A DNA stretch of 45,761 bases from Polyangiaceae bacterium (GTDB taxonomy: Bacteria; Myxococcota_A; Polyangia; Polyangiales; Polyangiaceae), in assembly GCA_025936115.1 (NCBI GenBank), contig JAICTZ010000053.1, positions 1-45,761 of the forward strand, in the 5' to 3' direction. The notes beneath the pieces are model-generated. The model was not told the origin of the DNA, did not search any database, and saw nothing but the letters and a program-made list of their open reading frames with translations. Position numbers and translations under genes: made by a program. The number at the start of each line of letters is the position of its first letter. Within the stretch, counting starts at the first letter, position 1. Below, piece after piece: positions 1 through 7,968 of the stretch.

Positions 1-113
1 CAGAGGGGCAGGGGCAGAGGGGCAGGGGCAGCCAGGGGCAGGGGCAGGGGCAGAGGGGCAGAGGGGCAGAGGGGCAGAGGGGCAGAGGGGCAGGGGCAGG
101 GGCAGGGGCAGAG
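1..113. repeat. G-rich tandem repeat of 6- and 8-bp units
   Basis: Irregular array of CAGGGG (6 bp) and CAGAGGGG (8 bp) units from the window edge to about 113, so it may continue outside the window. On the plus strand every unit gives a run of four G separated by 2-4 bases, which fits the classical G-quadruplex pattern many times over. No coding potential is apparent. A shorter array of a related hexamer lies at 11244-11273. Confidence 0.9.
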
Positions 114-264
114 CAGGTGGTGGGGGTCGGGGAGGGGCGCGAGGGGCGGTGCTCACGCACTGCGGGGAGGGTCACGACGTGCGGTGACGGGGGGAGGGAG
201 AGTGCGAGAGGAGAGCGGGGAGAGAGCGCGGCAGGAAGAAGGTCGTCTCGGGACTTTTGAGCTT
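114..264. other. Non-coding purine-rich stretch
   Basis: Part of the gene-free first 408 bases. About 183-245 is strongly purine-rich on the plus strand (G and A runs). A short GTCAC/GTGAC inverted repeat sits near 170-187. I see no convincing gene or promoter. The open frame that starts at 184 and runs into the S23 gene has an arginine- and glycine-rich, shadow-like composition and is not taken as coding. Confidence 0.4.
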
Positions 265-357
265 GCCGGCGTACTCGGCGGGGTCAAGGCCGGGGCCGCG
301 CGCAGGCGCGCGGTCGGCGCTTTGCGCCGAGCCTTGACCCCGCCTGCGTGCGCCGGC
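265..357 (+). other. Y-shaped palindromic element upstream of the S23 gene
   Basis: Nested inverted repeats, all perfect: outer stem GCCGGCG (265-271) with CGCCGGC (351-357); then a 5x6 internal loop; main stem GGCGGGGTCAAGGC (277-290) with GCCTTGACCCCGCC (331-344); inside it hairpin C, CCGCGCGC (296-303) with GCGCGCGG (306-313), and hairpin D, TCGGCGC (314-320) with GCGCCGA (324-330) around TTT. Together these fold into a stalk with two arms, as RNA or extruded DNA. It lies 51 bases before the start codon of the S23-family gene. Its function is unknown; a structured leader RNA, a mobile-element end or a protein-binding site are all possible. Confidence 0.75.
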
Positions 358-369
358 CGTGGCCTTTGG

Positions 370-402
370 GTCCTCGAGCAACGGAACAACGAGGACAGGA
401 GG
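370..402 (+). promoter_or_regulatory. Leader hairpin abutting the Shine-Dalgarno of the S23 gene
   Basis: GTCCTCG (370-376) pairs with CGAGGAC (390-396) around a 13-base loop. AGGAGG (397-402) follows with no gap and lies 6 bases before ATG 409. The strong ribosome site decides the start at 409. The hairpin ends exactly where the ribosome site begins, which could keep the site open or form a protein-controlled switch; that role is inferred. Confidence 0.6.
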
Positions 403-408
403 TTCGCC

Positions 409-738
409 ATGCCGCTCAAGATTTACGCTGTCGTTCTCGAGCTCGTTCGTCGGGTGTCGCCCAGTATTCGGGTGCTGCGTGCGCGTAGCTCCGTGCTTGC
501 CGATCAGATGGAGCGCGCTCTCATCAGTGTTCCGCTCAACGTGGCTGAGGGAGCCTACAGCCGCGGCAAGAATCGGCAGGCGCGCTTTCAGTCGGCAGCG
601 GCGTCGGCGCGGGAAACGCTGGCCTGTCTGGAAACAGCCGAGGCCATGGGCTTCATCGGGCCGGTCGACCCGGAGCTCGGCGCGCTGTTTCATCGCGTCA
701 TCGGTACGCTCGTGCGGCTGATCGAGCCGCGGCGCTGA
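409..738 (+). CDS. Four-helix-bundle protein, S23 / 23S rRNA intervening-sequence family
   Basis: A protein of 109 residues starting at ATG 409, chosen for the AGGAGG six bases upstream. It carries the family signature near residues 41-52 (SVPLNVAEGAYS), then the Arg/Phe-rich helix RQARFQSAAASARETL and a closing LETAEAMGFI segment, all typical of the S23/IVP four-helix bundle (PF05635, TIGR02436). Founding members are encoded inside intervening sequences of 23S rRNA genes. The same fold is found in the Avd accessory protein of diversity-generating retroelements, which binds nucleic acid. Here there is no rRNA, reverse transcriptase or variable repeat nearby, so this is a solitary copy. Its leader carries a Y-shaped palindromic element and a hairpin flush with the ribosome site. 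The family call is firm; the biological role is unknown. Confidence 0.9.
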   Translation: MPLKIYAVVLELVRRVSPSIRVLRARSSVLADQMERALISVPLNVAEGAYSRGKNRQARFQSAAASARETLACLETAEAMGFIGPVDPELGALFHRVIGTLVRLIEPRR

Positions 739-745
739 GCTGTTG

Positions 746-2065
746 CTAGGCGCGGGGCCGTGCTCGCCGTGCGCCGGCGGTGTGTTCCTTGGCGAGCGCG
801 AGCATGAATTCGTCGAAGTCGACTTGCATCGTGTGGCGGCGCGAGCGCACGTAGCGGCGTGCGACTTGGGCGCGTTCGGCTTCGGCGGCGCGGCGCATCG
901 TCTCGACGGGCGGAGGCAAGTAGCGCCCTGCGAGGCTTGCGGCGACGAGCTTGGCTTGCGCTTCGGCGATCGGCATAATAGCGCCGAGCGGCTGCGCGAG
1001 ACCGATGAAGTACAAATGCTTTTGCTCGGGATGTAGCGTGCGAAAGTAGAGCGACAGCTCGTTGCCGGGTGCGGACACGAACGCCGGATCGAAGAACGGG
1101 AACGACACCTGATATCCCGTCGCGTACACGAGCGCGTCGACCGCTTCGCGCGTGCCGTCGCTGAATTCGAGCTCGGGGCCGTGGAACGCACGGATGTTCG
1201 GCTTCGGCCGCACGCGACCTGCTTTGACGAACGGCAAGAGATCGCTGGAAATGGTCGGATGGGCGCCGCCCAAGCGATGGTCGGGCTTCGGCAACCCGTG
1301 CGCCCTCAGATCGCCGATCACGCGCGGATAGAAGAACTCCGAAACGCGCAGCGCGAGGCTCGCCGGCAAAAAGCTCGGCCCGACGCGCAGGCGATCGACG
1401 GGACGGCCGAGCACGTATTTCGGCAGTACCCAAGCGCCACGCCGCGTCGCCAAGAACACGCGGCCGGCGCCGCCCGGGCGCGCGAGCTCGCACGCGATGT
1501 CGACCGCGCTATTGCCGAACCCGAGGACCACGACGCTCCGTTCACGTAGGTCGTACGGCTCCGTCGGCGAGACGTATGCCGACGAATGGAACGTCGTGCC
1601 TTCGAATACGCCGGGGAACGGCGGGTCGGGAAAGTGCGGTAGCCAGTGGTGGCCGTTCGCTACGATGACGGCGTCGTAACGTTCCGTCACGCCGTTCGAG
1701 GTCGTGACGAGGTAGCCCGCCGCGCTCGGCTCGACGCGTTCGACGCGCGTCTCGAAGCGGATATGCGGCAGGAGTCCGAAATGCTCGGCGTACGCCTGGA
1801 AGTACTCCGCGATCTGCGCGTGCCCCGGATAGTCGGGGTAGCTCGCCGGCATCGGGAAGTCGGCGTACTGCATGCGCTGCCGCGAGGTGTTGATGCTGAG
1901 CGAGCGATAGGCGGCGCTCCGGCCGTTCTTGTTGCCGAAAACCCAGAGTCCGCCGACGCAGTTGCTCTCCTCGAAGCAATCGAAAGGTACGTTCGCATCG
2001 AGAAGCGCCTTGACGGCGACCATGCCGGACGAGCCGGCGCCGATGATGCAAGTCTTGTTGTTCAC
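746..2065 (-). CDS. Flavin-containing monooxygenase (FAD/NADPH)
   Basis: Class B flavoprotein monooxygenase of about 439 residues, expected to oxygenate a heteroatom or ketone in a small organic substrate with NADPH and O2. Visible motifs in order: GAGSSG FAD-binding Rossmann loop about ten residues from the start, the FMO identifying sequence FxGxxxHxxxY (FEGTTFHSSAY), the NADPH loop GFGNSA, and a late ATGYQ motif. Proposed start is GTG 2065 because the FAD strand then begins at once, as in the family. An in-frame TTG at 2122 would add 19 unconserved residues; neither start has a good ribosome site. It is convergent with the S23 gene, the two stops being only 7 bases apart. The substrate cannot be told. 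Confidence 0.88.
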   Translation of the reverse strand: MNNKTCIIGAGSSGMVAVKALLDANVPFDCFEESNCVGGLWVFGNKNGRSAAYRSLSINTSRQRMQYADFPMPASYPDYPGHAQIAEYFQAYAEHFGLLPHIRFETRVERVEPSAAGYLVTTSNGVTERYDAVIVANGHHWLPHFPDPPFPGVFEGTTFHSSAYVSPTEPYDLRERSVVVLGFGNSAVDIACELARPGGAGRVFLATRRGAWVLPKYVLGRPVDRLRVGPSFLPASLALRVSEFFYPRVIGDLRAHGLPKPDHRLGGAHPTISSDLLPFVKAGRVRPKPNIRAFHGPELEFSDGTREAVDALVYATGYQVSFPFFDPAFVSAPGNELSLYFRTLHPEQKHLYFIGLAQPLGAIMPIAEAQAKLVAASLAGRYLPPPVETMRRAAEAERAQVARRYVRSRRHTMQVDFDEFMLALAKEHTAGARRARPRA

Positions 2066-2388
2066 GGGAAGCAGCTCGGCCGCAGGCGAGCGCAAATCTC
2101 CTCGCTCGTTCCGAGATGTCAATCGCCGTACCCCGTGAGCCGTCCTAGTGCGGCTCGCGGATGCCGCCCGCGCGGCCTTGGGGCCGGAGCAGGCCGTGAG
2201 CGCCGTGAGGGGTCGAGCTGGACGCCCATGTCGGGCGTGACCCGCGTGGAGTGGTTGTCGGCTGATGTGCGAGAACTCGTTCTGCTTCCCCGCTCGGGAA
2301 AGGCGCTCTATTCTCGTTTGGTCGAGCGATACTCGGCGGTTGATGAAGGGTCGAGACTAGGCTTGCGAGCACGGCGAGGACGGATCTG

Positions 2389-2808
2389 ATGCGGAAAATC
2401 CTCGTGGTCGAGGACTCGGCGAGCACTCGGGCGTTCGTGCGCAGCACGCTCGAGTCGGCGCAGGGCGTGCCTGACGTCGAGGTGTCCGAGGCAACGAGCG
2501 GCTTCGACGCGCTCCGACTGCTACCGCGCGGTCCCTACGCTCTCGTCATCACCGACATCAACATGCCCGACATCAACGGGCTCGAGCTCGTCCAGTTCAT
2601 GCGCAAGAGCGAGCTCCATCGCGCGACTCCGATCCTGCTCATCTCGACGCAGTCCTCCGAGCGCGATCGCCAGCGCGGGCTGCGGCTCGGTGCGAGCGGC
2701 TATTTGGCGAAGCCCTTCGCGGGCAAAGCCTTGATCGACGAGGTCGAGCGCCATCTCCGCAGCGCGGGCGTGGCTCCCACGCCCGCGGGGGAGAGCGGCC
2801 GTGGCTGA
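2389..2808 (+). CDS. CheY-like single-domain response regulator
   Basis: Receiver domain of 139 residues and no output domain. Acidic pair E8/D9, phosphoacceptor D56 (TDINMPDINGLEL), switch Ser86 in LLIST, and Lys108 in the YLAKPF motif are all present, so it should be phosphorylated by CheA. About 20 residues follow the receiver fold and are low-complexity. The start ATG 2389 is preceded by GAGGA. This is the first gene of a seven-gene chemosensory operon and its end overlaps cheA by 8 bases. Whether it drives motility or another output cannot be read from sequence. Confidence 0.92.
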   Translation: MRKILVVEDSASTRAFVRSTLESAQGVPDVEVSEATSGFDALRLLPRGPYALVITDINMPDINGLELVQFMRKSELHRATPILLISTQSSERDRQRGLRLGASGYLAKPFAGKALIDEVERHLRSAGVAPTPAGESGRG

Positions 2809-4897
2809 TCCGACGGAGAAGGCGCGCGACGAGTTTCTCTCGGAGGCGCAGGAGATCGTCGAGACGCTGTCGCGCAATCTGCTCGACCTCGACGCATCCG
2901 CGCGCTCGGGGGCCGTCGATCCGGCGCTCATCAACGAAGCATTTCGCGCCGTTCACACGTTGAAGGGGCTCGCGGGTCTGTTCGGCGCGCAACGGCTCGG
3001 CCAGATGTCGCATCGGCTCGAGGATCTACTCGACGATTTGCGGCTCGGGCGTATGACGCTCGGCCCGGACGTGCTCGACACGCTGTTCGCCGCCGTCGAT
3101 GTTTACGGCCGCTTGCTCGCGCAGGAACGCGAAGGCAGGGACGATCCGAGCCCCGCGGCGGACGAGCTCTTGGCGCGGCTCGAAAAGCTCGGCTCCGAAG
3201 CGCCGAGCCGTGCCGCGCCCGCGACGGAATACGATCTCGATCCGAGCCTGCTCGCCGTGCTCACCGAGTACGAGGAGCACCGGCTGCGCGCGAACCTCGA
3301 GCAGAAGATGCGGCTCTACCGGCTGCGCGTCGAGTTCGATCTCACGACGATCGACAAGGCGCTCGAGGACATGAAGGCGCGCGCCAAGCGCCACGGCGAG
3401 ATCATCACGTACTTGCCGGCGGGCGAAGCGACGAGCGCCGACGCCATCGAGCTCGACTTGCTCATGGCGTCGCGCGACGATCTCGCGACGCTCATCGGCG
3501 CGCTCGGCGCCGACAACGTCGTGATCGAAGAGATCCCGCGCAAGCGCACGAGCGTCGGCACCGCGCCGCCGCACAAGCCTTACGCTGGCGATCTCGTGGT
3601 GCGGGCCGACGAGTCGGTGCGGCCGAGCGTCCACGGCGACGCGTCGCTCGAGCAGGGGCCGAGCCTGCGCTCGCTCACGCAGACGGTGCGCGTCGACATC
3701 CGCAAGCTCGACGCGCTCATGAACGTGGTCGGCGAGCTCGCGATCGTGCGCGGCTCGATCGCGCGCATGGCGGAGCGACTGCGCGCCGAAGGCCAGCGCC
3801 AGCTCACCGCCGAGCTCCAGCGCTTGCACCGAAGCTTCGAGCGCCGCCTCGCGGAAATGCAGGCCGGCATCCTCGAGGTGCGCATGGTGCCGCTCGGGCA
3901 AGTCTTCGACCGGCTCGCGCGCGTCGTGCGTCAGATCGGCCGCGAGATGAGCAAGGAGATCCGGCTCGTGATCACGGGATCCGAGACGGAGATCGACAAG
4001 CTCATCGTCGAGGAGCTGAGCGATCCGCTCATGCACATGATCAGGAACGCCATCGATCACGGCATCGAACCCTCGAACCTGCGCGCCGAGGTCGGCAAGC
4101 CCCCCGCGGGCACGATCGCGCTCAACGCCTATCAAAAAGGCAACCACGTGATGATCGAGGTCGAGGACGACGGCCGCGGCATCGACGAGCAAGCCGTGCT
4201 CGAGAAGGCCGTCCGCCTCGGTAAAATCGCCGCCGAGGACGGCGCCGAGCTCAGCCGCGAGGAAGTGCTCGCGCTCGTGTTCTTGCCCGGGGTCTCGACG
4301 CGCGAGGCCGTGAGCGAGACGAGCGGTCGCGGTGTCGGCATGGACATCGTCAAGACCAACATCGGCCGCCTCGGCGGCATCATCGACGTGCAGAGCGAGC
4401 CCGGCATCGGCACGAAGATGACGATCACGTTGCCGATCACGCTCGCGATCGTGAGCGCGCTCATGGTGCACATCGCCGACCAAGTGTTCGCGATCCCGCT
4501 CTCGACGGTGTCGGAGGCGCTCTCGCTCGAGCCGGGGCTCTCGCGCATGCTCGACGGACGCGAGGTCATCACGCTGCGCGGCGCGACGCTCCCACTTTGC
4601 CGCCTCGATCGCGTGCTCGGCCTCGAACGCAGGAAGACCCCCGCGCCGCGCAAGCATTACGTGGTCGTGGTCTCGCTCGGTAACCGCCGCCTCGGCGTCG
4701 TGGTCGATCACCTGATCGGCCAGCAAGACATCGTGATCAAACCCCTCGGCCGCTCGCTCGCTTCGGTGCGTGGGTTCGCGGGCGCGACGGAGCTCGGTGA
4801 TCAGCGCGTCGGGCTCGTGCTCGACGCCGCCGCGATCGTCGACGAGGTCTTGTCCGGCGCCGACGTCTTGCGCGAGCGCGGAGCTTTGCATGGTTGA
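2801..4897 (+). CDS. cheA: Chemotaxis histidine kinase CheA
   Basis: Core kinase of the chemosensory array, 698 residues. HPt domain about 1-115 with phosphorylated His52 in VHTLKGLAGLFG; a mid domain about 145-248 in the place of P2; P3 dimerisation helix pair about 292-350 (VDIRKLDALMNVVGELAIV); ATPase about 350-545 with N-box around N416 (HMIRNAIDHG), G1 DDGRGID (456-462) and G2 SGRGVGMD (508-515); CheW-like P5 domain about 550-690. All key residues are intact. There is no C-terminal receiver, unlike FrzE; the regulator is a separate gene upstream. The GTG start at 2801 overlaps cheY by 8 bases, and its end overlaps cheW by 8 bases, so translation is coupled. Confidence 0.96.
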   Translation: MADPTEKARDEFLSEAQEIVETLSRNLLDLDASARSGAVDPALINEAFRAVHTLKGLAGLFGAQRLGQMSHRLEDLLDDLRLGRMTLGPDVLDTLFAAVDVYGRLLAQEREGRDDPSPAADELLARLEKLGSEAPSRAAPATEYDLDPSLLAVLTEYEEHRLRANLEQKMRLYRLRVEFDLTTIDKALEDMKARAKRHGEIITYLPAGEATSADAIELDLLMASRDDLATLIGALGADNVVIEEIPRKRTSVGTAPPHKPYAGDLVVRADESVRPSVHGDASLEQGPSLRSLTQTVRVDIRKLDALMNVVGELAIVRGSIARMAERLRAEGQRQLTAELQRLHRSFERRLAEMQAGILEVRMVPLGQVFDRLARVVRQIGREMSKEIRLVITGSETEIDKLIVEELSDPLMHMIRNAIDHGIEPSNLRAEVGKPPAGTIALNAYQKGNHVMIEVEDDGRGIDEQAVLEKAVRLGKIAAEDGAELSREEVLALVFLPGVSTREAVSETSGRGVGMDIVKTNIGRLGGIIDVQSEPGIGTKMTITLPITLAIVSALMVHIADQVFAIPLSTVSEALSLEPGLSRMLDGREVITLRGATLPLCRLDRVLGLERRKTPAPRKHYVVVVSLGNRRLGVVVDHLIGQQDIVIKPLGRSLASVRGFAGATELGDQRVGLVLDAAAIVDEVLSGADVLRERGALHG

Positions 4898-5372
4898 TCT
4901 GGTTCGCACGCGCGGTGAGCGGCTCGCGCGACGTGCGTCGGGGCGCGGCCCCGTGCGCGAATTTCTGACCTTCGTGCTCGGCAGCGACGTGTTCGGCGTC
5001 GAGCTCGCGCGCGTGAAGGAGATCCTGTCGCCGCCCCCGATCACGCCCGTTCCACGCGCGCCGAGCGAAGTGGTGGGCGTGTGCAGCGTGCGCGGCCTGC
5101 TCGTCACGGTGGTCGATCTGCGGATTCGGCTGAAGCTCGAGGTACGACCCGACACGCGGCGCACGCGCATCCTGCTGGCGACGGCCAGCTCGGGCGAGGC
5201 CGTGGGCCTGTGGGTGGACGAAGTGCTGCAGGTCGTGCGCCTGGCGGAGACGGACATGGAGCTTGCGACCGCAGGCATCGGCACGGAGGTGAGCGAATAC
5301 GTGCTCGGCGTCGGTCGCCCCCAGGGTGAATTCATCGTGCTCTTGGATCTATCGGCGCTCGTGACCGGATGA
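4890..5372 (+). CDS. cheW: CheW coupling protein (first copy)
   Basis: CheW-domain protein of 160 residues that should bridge CheA to chemoreceptors. The start ATG 4890 is chosen because it overlaps the cheA end and leaves a short 20-residue lead before the fold. The domain begins at REFLTFVLGSDVFGVEL, followed by the VVGVCSVRGLLVTVVDLRIRL strand-turn-strand typical of CheW, and ends with FIVLLDLSALV. It ends in an ATGA overlap with the second cheW. The two copies clearly differ in sequence and so are not a recent duplication; they may recruit different partners. Confidence 0.93.
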   Translation: MVDLVRTRGERLARRASGRGPVREFLTFVLGSDVFGVELARVKEILSPPPITPVPRAPSEVVGVCSVRGLLVTVVDLRIRLKLEVRPDTRRTRILLATASSGEAVGLWVDEVLQVVRLAETDMELATAGIGTEVSEYVLGVGRPQGEFIVLLDLSALVTG

Positions 5373-5869
5373 AGGCGATGGCGGCGAGCAAGCAGCGGCC
5401 CGACCCGAGAAAGAGCCTGGTCGGGTTCATCGTGGGCGACGTCGCCTACGCGGTGCCGATCGCCGAGGTGCAGGAAATCGTGGCGCCGCTGCCGCTCACC
5501 GAGCTGCCGCACTCGCCCGAAACGGTGGCGGGAGTCGCCGATCACCGCGGCCAGGTGATCCCGATCATCGATTTGCGCGCGCGCTTTCGTCTGCCTCCGT
5601 TGCCGGATCGCCGCCGCGCAAAGTGGATCTTGGTGCGCCTCGAGGCTCGCACCTTCGGCCTCGCGGTCGATCGCGTGACGGACGTGTTCGGTACGGGCGG
5701 CGTCGAGGTACGGCCCGCCCCCACGCTCGGCGGCGGCGAGGACACACGCGGCATCGTGGGCGTGACCAGCTACGAAGGCGTGCTCGTGTTCGTGCTCGAC
5801 GTGAGCCGCCTCTACGCGCTCGTGAGCTCCTTCACCGAGGCGGACCTCGTGGCCATGGGGGCGCGATGA
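5369..5869 (+). CDS. CheW-domain protein (second, divergent copy)
   Basis: Second CheW-domain protein, 166 residues. Residues about 17-155 hold the domain: LVGFIVGDVAYAVPIAEVQEI, then VAGVADHRGQVIPIIDLRARF, then VTSYEGVLVFVLDVSRL. Compared with the first copy it has a tail ending SSFTEADLVAMGAR. It starts at ATG 5369 overlapping the previous stop (ATGA) and itself ends in an ATGA overlap with the HEAT gene. Known second CheW-like proteins serve as alternative couplers or array organisers; which applies here is not visible. Confidence 0.88.
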   Translation: MKAMAASKQRPDPRKSLVGFIVGDVAYAVPIAEVQEIVAPLPLTELPHSPETVAGVADHRGQVIPIIDLRARFRLPPLPDRRRAKWILVRLEARTFGLAVDRVTDVFGTGGVEVRPAPTLGGGEDTRGIVGVTSYEGVLVFVLDVSRLYALVSSFTEADLVAMGAR

Positions 5870-7968
5870 CGAGCACGACGATTCCGGTTGCCGCGCTCAC
5901 CTCCGACGATCCGGAGGAGCGCCGCCGCGCCGCGCGCGCTCTCGTGGGACTCGAGCCGGCGCTCGCCGCGGCGGGCCTGCTCACGCTGCTCGGTGACGAA
6001 GACTGGCGCGTGCGCAAGGAGGCCGTCTCCGTGGTTCAAGGGCTCGCGCCCGAGCCGAACCTGCTCGCCGCGCTCATCGGCACCTTCGGTCCCTCGGACA
6101 ACGTGGGCCTGCGCAACGCGACCGTGGAGGCGCTCGGCGCCTTCGGCACCGACGCCGTGGACGCGATCGCCGCTGCCCTGCGCGGGCTCGACGCCGACGG
6201 ACGCAAGCTCGCGGCCGAAGCGCTCGCGCGCACGGGACAGTCGGCCGCGCTGCCCGTCTTGCGCGGGCTCTTGCAGGACCCCGACCCGAACGTGTGCGTC
6301 GCCGCCGTCGAAGCCATCGCCGGGCTCGGCATCGACGGCGCGCTCGAGGTCGTCCCCGCGCTCTTGAGTTGCCTCGACGCGAGCGAGGAGTTCACGCGCC
6401 TCGCCGCGCTCGACGGCTTGCGCGCGCTCGGCGTGAACCTGCCCTGGGACCGCCTGCAGCGGCTCAAGGACGACACCGTGCTCGAATACGCCGTGCTCGC
6501 CTCGATCGGCCGGAGCGGCGACGCGCGCGCGGCCGGGCCGCTCGTCTCCGCCCTGTCGAAGGCACGCGGCGGCACGTTGATCGCGACGCTGCGCTCGATC
6601 GTCGACCTCGCGCGCTCGGGCGAAGGCCCGGCCCGCGCCCTCAAAGCCGAAGCCGCGGGGCTCGACGCCGCCACGCGCGAGCGACTGATCGAGCTTGCCT
6701 CGAGCGCCGAGGGCCGCGAAGGGCGGGGCGTGGCGCTGCTCGCGCTCGGCGCCCTTGGCGTGCAGGGCGCCGCCGGACACGTGCTCGACGCGCTCGGCGA
6801 CGAGATGCTGCAGGGCGCGGCGGAAGAAGCGCTCGATTGGCTCGGGCCGCTCGCGGTCGCTCCGCTCATCGAACGCGCCGCGTACGCGATGCCCGCCGGT
6901 CGCGCCGCTTGCCTCGAAATCGCTGCGCGCCTGGCTGACGATCATGGTGCGCCCAGCGTCCGCGCCGAGGCCCTCGCCGCGCTCGGCGATCCCTCGTCCG
7001 AGGTCGTGCGCGCGGCACTCGGAGCACTCTCGGTCGTCGGGGACCAAAGCTGTCTCGTGCCCGTTGCGGCGTTGCTCTCGCGCGACGCCGCGCCCGCCAT
7101 CCGTCGCGCGACGGAGACTTCGCTCGCCGTGCTCGGCGCCCGCTTTTCCGACGCAGCGCGCGAGCTCGCACGCCGCGCGCCCCCGGCGTCGCTCGAAGCT
7201 CACGCGGCGGCTGTCTTGATCCGCGTCATCGGGCCGCCCGTGCGTGGCAGCCTCGAGGCCGACGTGGAGTTCCTCGCGGCCGCGCTTTCGAGCGCCGCAC
7301 CCGCCGTACGCCGCGCAGCGCTGCCTGCGCTCGCCGCCGTGGGCGGCGCGCTCGCCGTCGAGCCCATCGCCCTCGCGCTCACCGACGAGGAAAGCGAGGT
7401 GCGGCTCGCCGCCGTGCGCGCGCTCGGTCGCTTGCGCTCCGCGGAGGGTGAAGCCCTCGGCGTCCCACACCTCGTCGCGCTCGCCGAACGCGCCGCCGAC
7501 GACGAAATGCGCACGGCGGCGCTGCTCGGCCTCGGCGAGACCAGCGACACGCGTGCTCTGCCCATTTTGCGCCCGCTCGTGCGCTCGGGCGACCCCAAAG
7601 CGGCCGTTGCGGCGATCGAAGCACTCGGCGCGTTCGCCGAAGCGCGGCGGATCGAGGCGCTCATCGACGGGCTCTCGCACCCCGCGTCCGAGGTCGTCAA
7701 AGCGGCCGTGCGCGCGCTCGGCGAGAGCAACGACGGCCGCGTGCTCGCCCATCTCTCCGTCGCGCTCGATCACGAAGCCTGGGACGTGCGGCGCCTCGCG
7801 GCGGACGTGCTCGGCCGTTACAGCGAAGGCGCGATTTCACCGCTCCGAGCCCGCCTCGCCGTCGAGGACGATCCGCTCGTGCGTGAAGCCATCGGTCGTG
7901 CGCTCGAGAGCATGGTGGGTGCCCATCGCAGCCCGCTGCCGACTCGGGGGAGCTACCTGCCGCGATGA
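5866..7968 (+). CDS. HEAT-repeat protein of the chemosensory operon
   Basis: About 700 residues built almost wholly of short Ala/Leu-rich E-Z/HEAT repeats of about 30 residues. Clear examples are LGDEDWRVRKEAVSVVQGL, DPDPNVCVAAVEAIAGLG, LGDPSSEVVRAALGALSVVG, TDEESEVRLAAVRALGRL and DHEAWDVRRLAADVLGRY. No signal peptide or membrane segment is seen. Such solenoids act as protein-binding scaffolds. From memory, the Che7 chemosensory system of Myxococcus xanthus also includes a HEAT-repeat partner (Cpc7), so this may be the same kind of output or adaptor protein. It starts at ATG 5866 (ATGA overlap with cheW) and ends in an ATGA overlap with cheR, placing it firmly inside the operon. The exact partner is unknown. 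Confidence 0.9.
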   Translation: MTSTTIPVAALTSDDPEERRRAARALVGLEPALAAAGLLTLLGDEDWRVRKEAVSVVQGLAPEPNLLAALIGTFGPSDNVGLRNATVEALGAFGTDAVDAIAAALRGLDADGRKLAAEALARTGQSAALPVLRGLLQDPDPNVCVAAVEAIAGLGIDGALEVVPALLSCLDASEEFTRLAALDGLRALGVNLPWDRLQRLKDDTVLEYAVLASIGRSGDARAAGPLVSALSKARGGTLIATLRSIVDLARSGEGPARALKAEAAGLDAATRERLIELASSAEGREGRGVALLALGALGVQGAAGHVLDALGDEMLQGAAEEALDWLGPLAVAPLIERAAYAMPAGRAACLEIAARLADDHGAPSVRAEALAALGDPSSEVVRAALGALSVVGDQSCLVPVAALLSRDAAPAIRRATETSLAVLGARFSDAARELARRAPPASLEAHAAAVLIRVIGPPVRGSLEADVEFLAAALSSAAPAVRRAALPALAAVGGALAVEPIALALTDEESEVRLAAVRALGRLRSAEGEALGVPHLVALAERAADDEMRTAALLGLGETSDTRALPILRPLVRSGDPKAAVAAIEALGAFAEARRIEALIDGLSHPASEVVKAAVRALGESNDGRVLAHLSVALDHEAWDVRRLAADVLGRYSEGAISPLRARLAVEDDPLVREAIGRALESMVGAHRSPLPTRGSYLPR

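Noticed and set aside
184..408. In-frame N-terminal extension of the S23 gene back to ATG 184
   Set aside because: It would run through the palindromic element, gives an Arg/Gly-rich non-family sequence, and AGGAGG sits at 397-402 before ATG 409.
3026..5545. Very long antisense open frame opposite cheA and the cheW genes
   Set aside because: Composition is dominated by Arg, His, Asp, Glu and Ala, as expected for the complement of a high-GC gene; cheA and cheW are unmistakable.
5812..7773. Long antisense open frame opposite the HEAT gene
   Set aside because: Shadow of high-GC codon use; the plus-strand frame has clear HEAT repeats and chained start/stop overlaps.
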